From Chloroflexota bacterium (lineage in GTDB: Bacteria > Chloroflexota > Limnocylindria > P2-11E): a stretch of 64,000 nucleotides of DNA. Made by a program: the position numbers and the translations under genes. The stretch's first letter is position 1, and each line of letters starts with the position of its first letter. The stretch is taken from contig JACQAT010000019.1 in NCBI GenBank assembly GCA_016194865.1, forward strand, positions 48,473 through 112,472. The letters are read 5' to 3'. Under the pieces are notes generated by a model that was given only the letters and a program-made list of their open reading frames with translations, was not told the DNA's origin and made no database searches. Of the stretch, positions 8,173 to 16,423 are shown one piece after another.

Positions 8173-8340
8173 ATGAAGACGCGTAATTCCTCGCCCTCCG
8201 CGGCTCCCGGGACCTGCGCGAGCTGTGGCGACGACGCCTACATCAGGCTCAAGGACGACACGCTCGTCTGCGCCCAATGCTTCAGTGACGTCAAGACGCA
8301 CGAAGCGCAAGCGAACCCGCAGGACGCCACGCAGCGGTAG
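8173..8340 (+). CDS. 55-residue zinc-ribbon protein
   Basis: The small protein has two CxxC knuckles (CASC and CAQC) 17 residues apart, a classic zinc-ribbon spacing, followed by a short charged tail. An AAGGGG Shine-Dalgarno (8161-8166) lies 6 nt before the ATG at 8173, which favours this start over the ATG at 8140. The function is unknown; such proteins often help regulation or act as metal-bound adaptors. Its stop abuts the stop of the convergent MFS gene with no bases between. Confidence 0.7.
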   Translation: MKTRNSSPSAAPGTCASCGDDAYIRLKDDTLVCAQCFSDVKTHEAQANPQDATQR

Positions 8341-9705
8341 TCAGACGACCGCGCGGAGCTCCCGCAGCTGGGGCGCGCGGATCGCCACGTAGACGACGAC
8401 GAGCATCAGCACCGCGCCGCCCGCGAGGATCGCGACGTCGATGCCGACGATCGTCCCGACCGATCCGAGGATGAGCTGTCCGAGCGGCATGAGCCCGACC
8501 ATCATCACCGTCTGCATGCTCATCACCCGCCCGCGGAGCTGATCTGGCGTCCCGGTCTGCAGCAGCGTGTTGAGCATCCCGAGGAAGATCATCATCGCGA
8601 ACCCCACCAGCGCCAGCAGCGGGAGCGCGCTGAGCAGCGTGCGCTGCAACGAGAACAGCACCAGGAACAGCCCCATCAGGAACGCGCCGCCCAGCAAGAG
8701 CAGACCGCGGCGGCGCACGTTCCCGAGCGCCGCGGTCGCGATCGTGCCGAGCAGCGCGCCGACACCCGCGGCCGTGAGCATCCACGAGAGCTCGACCGCG
8801 CCGACCCGCAGCGTGTGCTCGGCGAAGGCGGGCAGCAGCTGGATGTAGCAGCGCGCGGCGAGGGCGCTGACGACCGCGACCGCGACCGTCCAGAACAGGA
8901 TCACGTCGCGCCGGACGTACGCGAGGCCTTCGCGTATCGATTCGAGGACGCTCGCGTCCCGGGTCCGCACCGCGAGGGGCACCGGACGCATGAGCAGGAG
9001 GGCGACCACAACCGCGAGATATGAAAGGGAGTTGACGAGGAACAGGCTGCCGATGCCGGCCATCGTCGGCGACGTCGAGCTGCCTCCGACCGCGACCACG
9101 ATGAGGCCACCGAGCACCGGCCCGATGATCTGCGGGCCGTTGAACGCGGCGGAGTTGAGGCCGATCGCGCTCACGAGGTGACGCGGGCCGACGAGGCGCG
9201 GCACCATGGCGTGCCGCGTCGGCGCGTCGAACGAGAAGATCGTCGAGTTGAGCGCGGCGAGCAGCAGGATCTCGACGATCGTGACCTGACCGCTGATCGT
9301 CCGCCACGAGAGCACCGCCGCGGTGAACAACGCGCAGAGCTGGGTGGCGAGGAGGAGCCGGCGGCGATCGGCGCGATCGGCGACCGCGCCACCGAAGAGC
9401 CCGAGCGCGAGCCCGGGCACCGCGCGCGCGAGGCCGACGAGCCCCAGGTAGAGGGCGCCGAGCTGCGGGGTGCCGTCGCGGATCGCGAGCTGCACCACGA
9501 GATAGCCCTGACCGAACATCTGCATCGTGGTGCCCGTGTTCGACACGAGCAGCCCGAACCAGAAGAGACGGAAATCGCGGTACGCGAAGGCCGCCAGGAG
9601 GCTTGTGCGGCCGGGCTCGATGACGGCCGCGTTATCGGTCTCGGGACCTTCGAGCTCCTCGGCGACCTCGAGGTCGGCCGCCTTGGCGAGCGCGGCGTCC
9701 GTCAC
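8341..9705 (-). CDS. MFS efflux transporter, EntS/MFS_3-like
   Basis: The 454-aa membrane protein has a cytoplasmic N-tail of about 38 residues followed by the MFS_3 pattern: FRLFWFGLLVSNTGTTMQ in helix 1, a loop motif A variant GGAVADRADRRRLL, and about 12 hydrophobic helices. This group (EntS/MefA-like) exports small hydrophobic molecules, antibiotics or siderophores. The substrate cannot be told here. The start is GTG at 9705, only 20 nt downstream of the 3' end of the selenocysteine tRNA on the same strand, so the two may be transcribed together. Confidence 0.88.
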   Translation of the reverse strand: MTDAALAKAADLEVAEELEGPETDNAAVIEPGRTSLLAAFAYRDFRLFWFGLLVSNTGTTMQMFGQGYLVVQLAIRDGTPQLGALYLGLVGLARAVPGLALGLFGGAVADRADRRRLLLATQLCALFTAAVLSWRTISGQVTIVEILLLAALNSTIFSFDAPTRHAMVPRLVGPRHLVSAIGLNSAAFNGPQIIGPVLGGLIVVAVGGSSTSPTMAGIGSLFLVNSLSYLAVVVALLLMRPVPLAVRTRDASVLESIREGLAYVRRDVILFWTVAVAVVSALAARCYIQLLPAFAEHTLRVGAVELSWMLTAAGVGALLGTIATAALGNVRRRGLLLLGGAFLMGLFLVLFSLQRTLLSALPLLALVGFAMMIFLGMLNTLLQTGTPDQLRGRVMSMQTVMMVGLMPLGQLILGSVGTIVGIDVAILAGGAVLMLVVVYVAIRAPQLRELRAVV

Positions 9706-9725
9706 ACGGTGCGTCGGGGTGAAGA

Positions 9726-9822
9726 TGGCGAGAGTGCATGGGAGTCGAACCCACCACGGAACGTTCTACGCCCCGTCAGCGGTTTTGAAGACCGAGGCCT
9801 GCACCGGCAGACGCGCACTCTC
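9726..9822 (-). tRNA. selC: Selenocysteine tRNA (anticodon TCA), CCA encoded
   Basis: On the minus strand the ends GAGAGTGC and GCACTCTC form the 8-bp acceptor stem specific to bacterial tRNA-Sec. They are followed by discriminator G and an encoded CCA (9726-9729). The anticodon loop is CTTCAAA with anticodon TCA (9786-9788). The D arm has GCCGGTGCAGGC, a long variable arm is present, and the T loop is GGGTTCGACTCCC. The layout matches E. coli selC closely. selA, selB and selD are not in the window, and no gene here shows an obvious in-frame Sec codon. Confidence 0.95.
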
Positions 9823-10033
9823 ATCGGCACTTGCTGAGGAAACTGTAGCCGTCGTGGTCGCCACGTACCCGCCTGAGGTGCGGTCAGGCTGCGGTGCATT
9901 TCAAGAAATGAACCCGTCGCATCTGCCATGCTCACCGCAGGAAAGCTCGAACCCGGAGAGCAATGGCAGTGGCATTCCTGAGGCCACCGCTGAGGCTGTC
10001 GGCCGCGTACGCGAACCACCGGCGTAGCGCTGA
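9823..10033. other. Intergenic region between selC and the AAA+ gene
   Basis: About 210 bases with no convincing coding frame or RNA fold. It should contain the promoter of selC (leftward) close to 9830-9870. Nothing more specific is seen. Confidence 0.3.
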
Positions 10034-10062
10034 TGGACGGCGCTCGGCGGCACCGATAGGCT
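10034..10062 (+). promoter_or_regulatory. Leaderless promoter of the AAA+ gene
   Basis: TAGGCT (10057-10062) is a -10-like TAnnnT box exactly 7 nt before the GTG start. TGGACG (10034-10039) lies 17 bp upstream as a -35-like element. No Shine-Dalgarno exists, so transcription probably starts at the GTG itself. Confidence 0.55.
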
Positions 10063-10069
10063 GCGCGCC

Positions 10070-11560
10070 GTGCGCGAACAGGATCCTCTCGACGTCAGTG
10101 CTTTCGGCGCCGCGTTCAAGCGGTTCGTCGACAACATGAACGCGACCGCCGCGAGGGAGACGAACCCGCTCCTCGAGCGGCTGAAGCAGTACCTCGGCGA
10201 TGAGCCGGACCACGTGCCGATCGTCGCGGAGGAATTCGAGTCGTACGAGCATCCAAACGCTCAGGTCGCGCTCGAGGCTGTGCTCGCCAAGCGAGACCGA
10301 AGGTACGAGCTCGTCGGCGTCGCGGCGCAGAACAAGCGATGGGGCGCTATCACCTTCTCCGACCTGCTCAGCGGGAGCGGACCGACCGGACGCATCTCCG
10401 AAGGATCGGTCGACTACGTCAACTTCCGCCTCGAGGACGACAACGTCCTCGCCTGCGTGCAGTTCGGGCTCTACCTGGTCACCGATGGCGATGAGCGGTT
10501 CGCGATCTGGGTCGGCGGTCCGCCGCAAGCCGAGATGGGGCCGCGGACGCGCATGCGCGTCGAGATCGCGTCCCCGCGGCGCGAGGCGGCGGCGGAGCTC
10601 CTGAAGGAGATCACCGCCGCGATGAGCGAGCGCAATGTCTACCGCGGCAAGGCGATCTCCCTCGCCCCGGGTCAGTACGGCGTGCAAGCCCTGATCAAGT
10701 TCCATCGCCTCCGGAACGTGGAGCGCGACGATATCGTCTTCCCACCGGGTGTTCTCGACCGCATCGAGCGTCAGTCGGTCGAGTTCACCACGCACGCGGA
10801 GGCGCTCACCGCGGGCGGACGCTCGCTCAAACGCGGGATCCTGCTGTACGGACCACCCGGCACGGGTAAGACGCTGACGGTGATGTACCTCGCCTCGCGA
10901 ATGCCGGGTCGCACGCACATCATCATGACCGGTCACGGCCTCGGCGCCGTCGGCAACGTCGGCCATTTCGCGAAGATGCTCGCGCCGACGACGGTGATCA
11001 TCGAGGACGTCGATCTCATCGCGCAGGAGCGCGGGTTCCCCGGGATGCAGACGCAGCCCCTGCTCTTCGAGCTGTTGAATCAGATGGACGGCATCGCCGA
11101 CGATGCGGACATCCTCTACGTCCTCACGACGAACCGTCCCGACATCCTCGAGCCCGCGCTGGCGGCGCGCCCAGGACGGATCGATCTCGCCGTGGAGCTT
11201 CCGATGCCCGACGCCGACGGGCGGCGGCGCCTGCTGCAGCTGTACGCGCGCGGCCTGCGGCTCAAAGGCGTCGATCTCGACCGCTACGTCGAGCGCACGG
11301 CCGGCGCGAGCCCCGCCTACATCAAAGAGATGCTTCGCCGCGCGGCGCTGCTCGCGGCGATCGCCGGAGCGCCGAACGTCGGCCATGAACACCTGGATTC
11401 CGCGATGACCGAGCTCGAGGCCGGTGGGGAGCTCGCGAAACGGATCGTCGGCTTTGGGACCGCGGCATATCTCCCGCCGTCACCATCGGTCGGCCCGATG
11501 CGACCCGCCGGCTTCCCCAGCGCGACCGTTGAGACGATTGAGGTCAAGCGACCCTCGTAA
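10070..11560 (+). CDS. AAA+ ATPase with unrecognised N-terminal domain
   Basis: The 496-aa protein joins an N-terminal region of about 230 residues that I do not recognise to a single classical AAA+ domain. Walker A is GPPGTGKT (about 261-268), Walker B is VIIEDVD (about 308-314), sensor 1 is the TTNRPD segment, and ARPGRIDLAVELP supplies the arginine fingers. The C-terminal lid follows. The AAA part is closest in style to FtsH/Cdc48/proteasomal ATPases, but there is no protease domain or membrane helix. It could unfold or remodel a protein partner recognised by the N-terminal domain. It is monocistronic with a leaderless GTG start. Confidence 0.85.
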   Translation: MREQDPLDVSAFGAAFKRFVDNMNATAARETNPLLERLKQYLGDEPDHVPIVAEEFESYEHPNAQVALEAVLAKRDRRYELVGVAAQNKRWGAITFSDLLSGSGPTGRISEGSVDYVNFRLEDDNVLACVQFGLYLVTDGDERFAIWVGGPPQAEMGPRTRMRVEIASPRREAAAELLKEITAAMSERNVYRGKAISLAPGQYGVQALIKFHRLRNVERDDIVFPPGVLDRIERQSVEFTTHAEALTAGGRSLKRGILLYGPPGTGKTLTVMYLASRMPGRTHIIMTGHGLGAVGNVGHFAKMLAPTTVIIEDVDLIAQERGFPGMQTQPLLFELLNQMDGIADDADILYVLTTNRPDILEPALAARPGRIDLAVELPMPDADGRRRLLQLYARGLRLKGVDLDRYVERTAGASPAYIKEMLRRAALLAAIAGAPNVGHEHLDSAMTELEAGGELAKRIVGFGTAAYLPPSPSVGPMRPAGFPSATVETIEVKRPS

Positions 11561-11701
11561 GGCCATGCAGCTCGACGCGGCGCCGCGATGCTCGACTCTG
11601 CGTCAATAGCGCCATGAATAGCGCCAACACGTGCGGATATCACCAGATCAGGACCCGAGTGACGAGGACCCGCCGTCCATGGCGCGAGCGACACTGTGTG
11701 C
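11561..11701. other. Gap with a short direct repeat before the glycosyltransferase
   Basis: About 140 bases without a gene. A 10-bp direct repeat AATAGCGCCA occurs at 11605-11614 and 11617-11626. No promoter box of the leaderless type is found next to the glycosyltransferase start. Confidence 0.35.
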
Positions 11702-12823
11702 GTGCGTATCCTCGAAGTGGCGCCGCTCGTCAGTCCGATCGACGAGACCGGCGAGCAGCTCGGTGGCGCGCAGGTGCTGGTCGCGGACCTCGCGCGCGGG
11801 CTCGCGGCGCGCGGCCACGAGGTCACGCTCGCCGCAGCGAACGGATCCCGCGTCAGCGGGGTCCGCATCGCGCCGCTCGACATCGACAGCGGCGAGCTGC
11901 GTCCGGCGGCGTTGGGTGTCACGGCGGCTGAGCGGCTCGACACGGCGCTACAGGCACGTGCCTTCGCGAGGGTGCAGGCGTGGCTCGAGACGCGGCGGGA
12001 TGCCTTCGATGTCGCGCACGCGCACGCCTACGACGCGCCCGCGTTCGAGCTCCTCACCGCGCCTCAGCCCGTGATCCACACGCTCCACCTGCCGCCCTAC
12101 GAGGCGGGCGTCGTCCGCGCCGCGCGCGCCGCGACGGCCGCGATCACGGTGACCGTGTCGGAGGCGAACGCTCGGGCCTGGCGCGAGGCGGGCGTACCGG
12201 TGCGACACGTGATCTACAACGGTGTCGACGTCACGAGCATCCACGTCGGCGAGCGCAAAGGTCCGCACCTGTTGTGCGCGGGTCGCATCTCACCAGAAAA
12301 GGGCGTGCATCTCGCCATCGCGCTCGCCCGTCGCCTTGGGCGATCGCTGCTCATCGTCGGCGGGATCTACGACCAAGCGTATTTCGACGAGCTCGTGTCC
12401 CCGCATGCGCGCGCGATGCCAACGTGGCGGACCGGTGATGACGTCGACGGCATCGTGTGGATCGGCTCGCGACGGCGCGAAGAGGTGCATGCGCTGATGG
12501 GCGACGCGGCCGCGACGCTGATGCCGGTGCTCTGGGACGAGCCGTTCGGACTGGTCGCCGTCGAGTCGCTTGCCGCCGGGACACCGGTCGCGGGCTTCCG
12601 CCGCGGCGGTCTCGCCGAGATCGTCGACGACAGCTGCGGCGCGCTGGCCGAGCCGGACGACGAGCGCGCGCTCGAGCGGGCAACATTCAAGGCCCTGGCA
12701 TGCTCGCCCGGAGCGTGCCGCCGCCGAGCGGAGCGGTTCTCACTTGATGCGATGCTGAGCGGGTACGAAGAGCTCTTCGCCGAAGTGCGGAGTGACCGGA
12801 GGGGCACACATGGCGAAGGCTGA
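11702..12823 (+). CDS. GT4-family glycosyltransferase
   Basis: The 373-aa enzyme has the two Rossmann halves of GT-B transferases. The N-terminal half starts VRILEVAPLVSP with a glycine-rich loop LGGAQV for the acceptor side. The C-terminal half has the CAGRISPEKG segment and the EPFGLVAVESLAAGTPV motif (E-x7-E) that holds the nucleotide sugar. It probably adds a hexose to a cell-surface glycan or lipid. GTG at 11702 is preferred to GTG at 11696 because it gives the usual family N-terminus. Its end overlaps folE by 14 nt. Confidence 0.87.
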   Translation: MRILEVAPLVSPIDETGEQLGGAQVLVADLARGLAARGHEVTLAAANGSRVSGVRIAPLDIDSGELRPAALGVTAAERLDTALQARAFARVQAWLETRRDAFDVAHAHAYDAPAFELLTAPQPVIHTLHLPPYEAGVVRAARAATAAITVTVSEANARAWREAGVPVRHVIYNGVDVTSIHVGERKGPHLLCAGRISPEKGVHLAIALARRLGRSLLIVGGIYDQAYFDELVSPHARAMPTWRTGDDVDGIVWIGSRRREEVHALMGDAAATLMPVLWDEPFGLVAVESLAAGTPVAGFRRGGLAEIVDDSCGALAEPDDERALERATFKALACSPGACRRRAERFSLDAMLSGYEELFAEVRSDRRGTHGEG

Positions 12824-13499
12824 TCGGGGCCACGGCGCGGTCGAGCACACGCACCTTCCGCCCGACGACGAGGAGGTCCGCGCACCCGAGCTGGTGCAGC
12901 ACCGTGAGCTGTCGAGCGAGCAGTGGGAGCGATTCGAGGGCTACGCGAAGGAGATCTTCACCGCGTTCGGCCTCAACGTCGACACCCCCGGCACGCGCGA
13001 CACGCCGCGCCGCTTCGTGCGCGCGCTGTACGACGCGACCGACGGGTACGAGGGCGACCCGAAGCTCCTCACCGCCTTCCCCACCGAGTGCAAGGGCGGC
13101 AAGGGCTGCGAGATCAACCAGATCGTCGAGGGGCCGATCCCCTTCTTCGCGCTCTGCGAGCACCATGCCTTGCCGTTCTTCGGGAGCGCCTACGTCGGCT
13201 ACATCGCGCACGAGCAGATCATCGGCATCTCGAAGCTGACGCGGCTCGTGCGCGTGTGGGCGCGGCGGTTCACCGTGCAGGAGCGCATGGGCGACCAGAT
13301 CGCCGACACGCTCCAGAGCCTGGTCCAGGCGCATGGCGTCGCGGTGACGATCGAGGCGCATCACCTCTGCACGCAGATGCGTGGCGTGCGCGAGCTGCAC
13401 CCACGCACGCGCACCGCGGTCTGGCGTGGCGAGTACGCGAACAACGGGGATCTCCGCAGCGAATTCTTCCACCTGAGCGGCTCCAAGAACGGTGCATAG
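12810..13499 (+). CDS. folE: GTP cyclohydrolase I
   Basis: The 229-aa enzyme opens GTP to 7,8-dihydroneopterin triphosphate, the first step of folate and pterin synthesis. The zinc ligands are visible in CEHHALPFFG (Cys and His) and HLCTQMRG (second Cys). The family signature GISKLTRLVRVWARRFTVQE and the C-terminal RSEF are present. About 45 residues of variable, charged N-terminus precede the core. ATG at 12810 has a GGAGGGG Shine-Dalgarno 5 nt upstream. The gene overlaps the glycosyltransferase and directly abuts a RibD-type reductase. Confidence 0.95.
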   Translation: MAKADRGHGAVEHTHLPPDDEEVRAPELVQHRELSSEQWERFEGYAKEIFTAFGLNVDTPGTRDTPRRFVRALYDATDGYEGDPKLLTAFPTECKGGKGCEINQIVEGPIPFFALCEHHALPFFGSAYVGYIAHEQIIGISKLTRLVRVWARRFTVQERMGDQIADTLQSLVQAHGVAVTIEAHHLCTQMRGVRELHPRTRTAVWRGEYANNGDLRSEFFHLSGSKNGA

Positions 13500-14324
13500 C
13501 TGAGCGCCTCGCTCGAGACGCTGCTCGATGGGAGCGCGGGGGTCGCGCTCCCGCTCCTCGCGGACCTGACGGAGCGCTACGACGGCGAGCTGCGCTTCCC
13601 CGCTCCCGGAAAGGGTCCACACGTCTTCGCGAACTTCGTCAGCAGCATCGACGGGACGGTGTCGTACGCGCTACCAGGTCGCTCGCAGGCGAGCCTCATC
13701 AGCGGTGGCCATCCCGGCGATCGCTTCGTGCTCGCGCTGCTGCGCGCGGTCGCGGACGCCGTCATCGTCGGCGCGGGCACGCTGCGGAGCGAGCCCGGCG
13801 TCATCTGGTCATCAGAGTCGGTGTTCCCCGAAGCGGGCGACGCCTTCGCGCAGGTGCGCGCGCGGATGGGGCTGCCGGCGCGCGCGCTCACGGTGCTCGT
13901 GACGCGGTCGGGAAAGATCGACCTTCGCGCACCGGCATTGAGGGAGGGCGTGCCGGTCCTCATCCTCACGACAGCCGCCGGCGCGACGGCGCTCGGTGGG
14001 GTCCCGGGGCACGTCAGGGTGCGCACGATGACGCAAGGGACGGGCGCCGAGATGATCAGGGTCGCGGCGGAGGAGTCGGGTGGCCGGCTGCTCCTCACCG
14101 AAGGCGGGCCGACGCTGTTCGGCCAACTCGTCCGCGAGCGCGTCGTCGACGAGCTGTTCCTCACCGTCGCGCCGCTGCTGACCGGCCGCGCGAAAGACGC
14201 GCCGCGGCTCTCTCTCGTCGCGGAGATGGCCTTCACGCCCGAGGACGCGCCGAAAGGCAGGCTCGTGTCGGCGAAGACCGCCGACGACTACCTGTTCCTG
14301 CGCTACGCGATGGCGGCGCCCTGA
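13500..14324 (+). CDS. RibD C-terminal/DHFR-fold reductase, probable CTG start
   Basis: The protein (274 aa) is a RibD_C-type NADPH reductase: FANFVSSIDGTVSYALPGRS forms strand 1 and loop, VIVGAGTLRSEPG binds cofactor, LTEGGPTLFGQL is the family glycine motif, and LFLTVAPLLTGR follows. The conserved N-terminus begins before the first ATG (13659), and no ATG, GTG or TTG lies in frame between the folE stop and that point except a GTG inside strand 1. A CTG directly after the folE TAG is the best start. Related actinobacterial proteins such as M. tuberculosis Rv2671 have dihydrofolate reductase activity, so next to folE it may serve folate rather than riboflavin synthesis. Confidence 0.8.
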   Translation: MSASLETLLDGSAGVALPLLADLTERYDGELRFPAPGKGPHVFANFVSSIDGTVSYALPGRSQASLISGGHPGDRFVLALLRAVADAVIVGAGTLRSEPGVIWSSESVFPEAGDAFAQVRARMGLPARALTVLVTRSGKIDLRAPALREGVPVLILTTAAGATALGGVPGHVRVRTMTQGTGAEMIRVAAEESGGRLLLTEGGPTLFGQLVRERVVDELFLTVAPLLTGRAKDAPRLSLVAEMAFTPEDAPKGRLVSAKTADDYLFLRYAMAAP

Positions 14325-14378
14325 TCGAAGCGACGCGAGGGAACGCGACGTGCGGCCTCCGCCGAGCTCAGACCGTCC

Positions 14379-16046
14379 TCACTCCGTCAGGTACCAGTCG
14401 GCAGCGTTCCATGTCGCGATGTCCCAGCCATTCGCCAGGTAGCCGCGCACCTTCGAACGGAACGCGTCGAAGCGTCCGCGGTCGTACAGCCAGATCGCGA
14501 TCGCGCGATCGTTCAGGATGCCGAGGATCTCGCGGTATCGCGCTGCCCGCTGGTCGCGATCGAGCGTGCGCCCCGCGTCGTCGATGAGCTGATCGACGCG
14601 TGCGTCGCAGAACCGCTCGTAATTCGCGCCGGCACCGTCGTTCGCGGCTCGCGGGATCGCGTCGCAGCGGTGCCGCTGCGCGAGGTAGCTCTGCGGATCG
14701 GGGCTGTTGACACCGAGTCCGGCCTGCGCCAGCAGCAGATCGAAGTCGCCGCGCTTGCGGATGCCGCCCGATCGCCACGATCCCGTCAGCGTCGCGGATG
14801 GCACGTTCTGGATGCGCAGCTCGACGCCGATCGCGCGCCACTCGTCCACGATGACCTGCTCGATCTGCTCGCGGAGCCGGTTGCCTGTCGTGCTGACGAC
14901 GCGCAGCGACAGCCGAACGCCGTCCTTCGCGCGAACGCCGTCCGCGCCGAGCGGCCAGCCCGCGTCCGCCAGCAGCCCCTCGGCCCTCGCCGGGTCGTAG
15001 ACATCCTGCGCGGTCCCGGTCGCGGCCGCCCAGCCGATCGGGATCTCGCTCGTGCCCGGCCGCGTGCGGCCGAGCAGGAGGCGCTCGACGATCCGCGCTT
15101 TCGGCGTGGCCAGCATGAGCGCGCGCCTCACAGCGACATCTCCAAGCACCGGATGGGGCCCGCTCGCGCCCGGACGCTCCAGGTTGAACGCGATCGCCTC
15201 GACCAACGGTGACGGGACGCTGGTGATCTGTATCGCCGGATCACGCTCGAGCTCCGCGGCGTCGGCCTCGCCGAGGCTGGCCGCGGCGTCGACCTCGGCA
15301 GCGCGCAGCTGCGCTTTCGCGGCCTCGACCGAGGAGACGAAGCGGAAGATCAGCCGGTCGAGCGATGGCCGGCCCGCGACGCGGTAGCGCTCGTTGCGCT
15401 CGGCGGTGACGTGATCGCCCGATACGTATTCGGTGATGCGGAACGGGCCGGTACCCAGAGGTGCCCTCGCGTACGCCGCGACGGCGGCCTCGTCCGCGCC
15501 CTCGAGCAGATGCCGAGGCAGAAGGGCGTCGAACCGATTCGTGTAGGCGACGTCCATCCCGCGATAGCGGACGACGGCGGTGTGGTCGTCGGGGGTCTCG
15601 ACATCCGCGATGAGGTCATAGCCCTCGCGCGACGTCACCTTCGGGTCGCTCATCAGTGCACGCCAGGTGAAGCGGACGTCGGCGCTGGTGACGGGCGCGC
15701 CGTCCGACCAGCGCAGCTCCGGCCGCAGGGTCCAGCGCACGCTCATCGCGCCGCCCTCGATGCGCACGCCCCCGTTCGCCAGGGTGGGCACGTCGGCCGC
15801 GAGCACGGCGCGCGCCGTGCCGTCGGCCGCGACGGCGGCGAGGCCCTCCACGGCCACGCGGTAGACGAGCGCGTTGGTCTGTGTGCCGGTCGAACGGAAG
15901 GGATGCAGCGTCTCAGGCTCCTGAGCGGCGAAGACCACGGTGCCGCCACGGCGCGCCGATGCGTCGGCGTCGGGTGCCGGCCGTGTCACGGGCGCGCACG
16001 AGGCCACGACGAGCACGCCGCAGAGGAGCGCGACGGCATTCCTCAA
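14379..16046 (-). CDS. Peptide/nickel-type ABC substrate-binding lipoprotein (orphan)
   Basis: The 555-aa protein is a family 5 solute-binding protein. It has a lipoprotein signal (MRNAVALLCGVLVVASC, lipobox VASC), the early VFAAQEPETLHPF segment, and the SDGAPVTSADVRFTWRAL region typical of oligopeptide binders. It would capture a peptide or similar ligand outside the membrane. No permease or ATPase gene is adjacent, so it must use a transporter encoded elsewhere or act as a sensor. The start seems to be TTG at 16046. A second, complete family 5 binder with permeases occurs at 59.5-63 kb. Confidence 0.88.
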   Translation of the reverse strand: MRNAVALLCGVLVVASCAPVTRPAPDADASARRGGTVVFAAQEPETLHPFRSTGTQTNALVYRVAVEGLAAVAADGTARAVLAADVPTLANGGVRIEGGAMSVRWTLRPELRWSDGAPVTSADVRFTWRALMSDPKVTSREGYDLIADVETPDDHTAVVRYRGMDVAYTNRFDALLPRHLLEGADEAAVAAYARAPLGTGPFRITEYVSGDHVTAERNERYRVAGRPSLDRLIFRFVSSVEAAKAQLRAAEVDAAASLGEADAAELERDPAIQITSVPSPLVEAIAFNLERPGASGPHPVLGDVAVRRALMLATPKARIVERLLLGRTRPGTSEIPIGWAAATGTAQDVYDPARAEGLLADAGWPLGADGVRAKDGVRLSLRVVSTTGNRLREQIEQVIVDEWRAIGVELRIQNVPSATLTGSWRSGGIRKRGDFDLLLAQAGLGVNSPDPQSYLAQRHRCDAIPRAANDGAGANYERFCDARVDQLIDDAGRTLDRDQRAARYREILGILNDRAIAIWLYDRGRFDAFRSKVRGYLANGWDIATWNAADWYLTE

Positions 16047-16079
16047 TAACGGATCGAGAGCGTCAGGACGCGTTCGCGA

Positions 16080-16403
16080 TCAGACCAGCTGCGGCTGGAT
16101 CTGCTGGAGCAGACGCTCCTTCGGCATATAGCCGACGAGACGCTGGGCCTCGCGGCCGTCCTTGAACACGATCATGGTCGGGATCGCGCGGACGCCGAAG
16201 CGCCCCGCGGTGATCGGATTCGCGTCGACGTCGAGCTTCACGATCTTGACCTTGCTGTTCTCGGCCGCGATCTCTTCGAGCACCGGCGCGACCATGCGAC
16301 ACGGCCCACACCAGGTCGCCCAGAAGTCGACCAACACGGGGGTGTCGGACTTCAGGACCTCCTGCTCGAACGTCGCGTCTGTGACCTGAGTCGGCTTACC
16401 CAC
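16080..16403 (-). CDS. trxA: Thioredoxin
   Basis: This 107-aa protein is a standard thioredoxin, a general disulfide reductant. The active site WCGPC is at residues 31-35. VDFWATWCGPCRM precedes it, the cis-proline lies in AIPTMIVF, and GYMPKERLLQQI ends the fold. It starts with GTG after a GAAGGAG Shine-Dalgarno. It lies 20 nt downstream of the methylase-like gene and may be the last but one gene of that leftward transcript. Confidence 0.95.
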   Translation of the reverse strand: MGKPTQVTDATFEQEVLKSDTPVLVDFWATWCGPCRMVAPVLEEIAAENSKVKIVKLDVDANPITAGRFGVRAIPTMIVFKDGREAQRLVGYMPKERLLQQIQPQLV

Positions 16404-16423
16404 GTGTGAACTCCTTCAATCTT

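Noticed and set aside
9178..10027. Rightward coding frames across selC
   Set aside because: They run through the tRNA and antisense to the MFS gene with Arg-rich composition.
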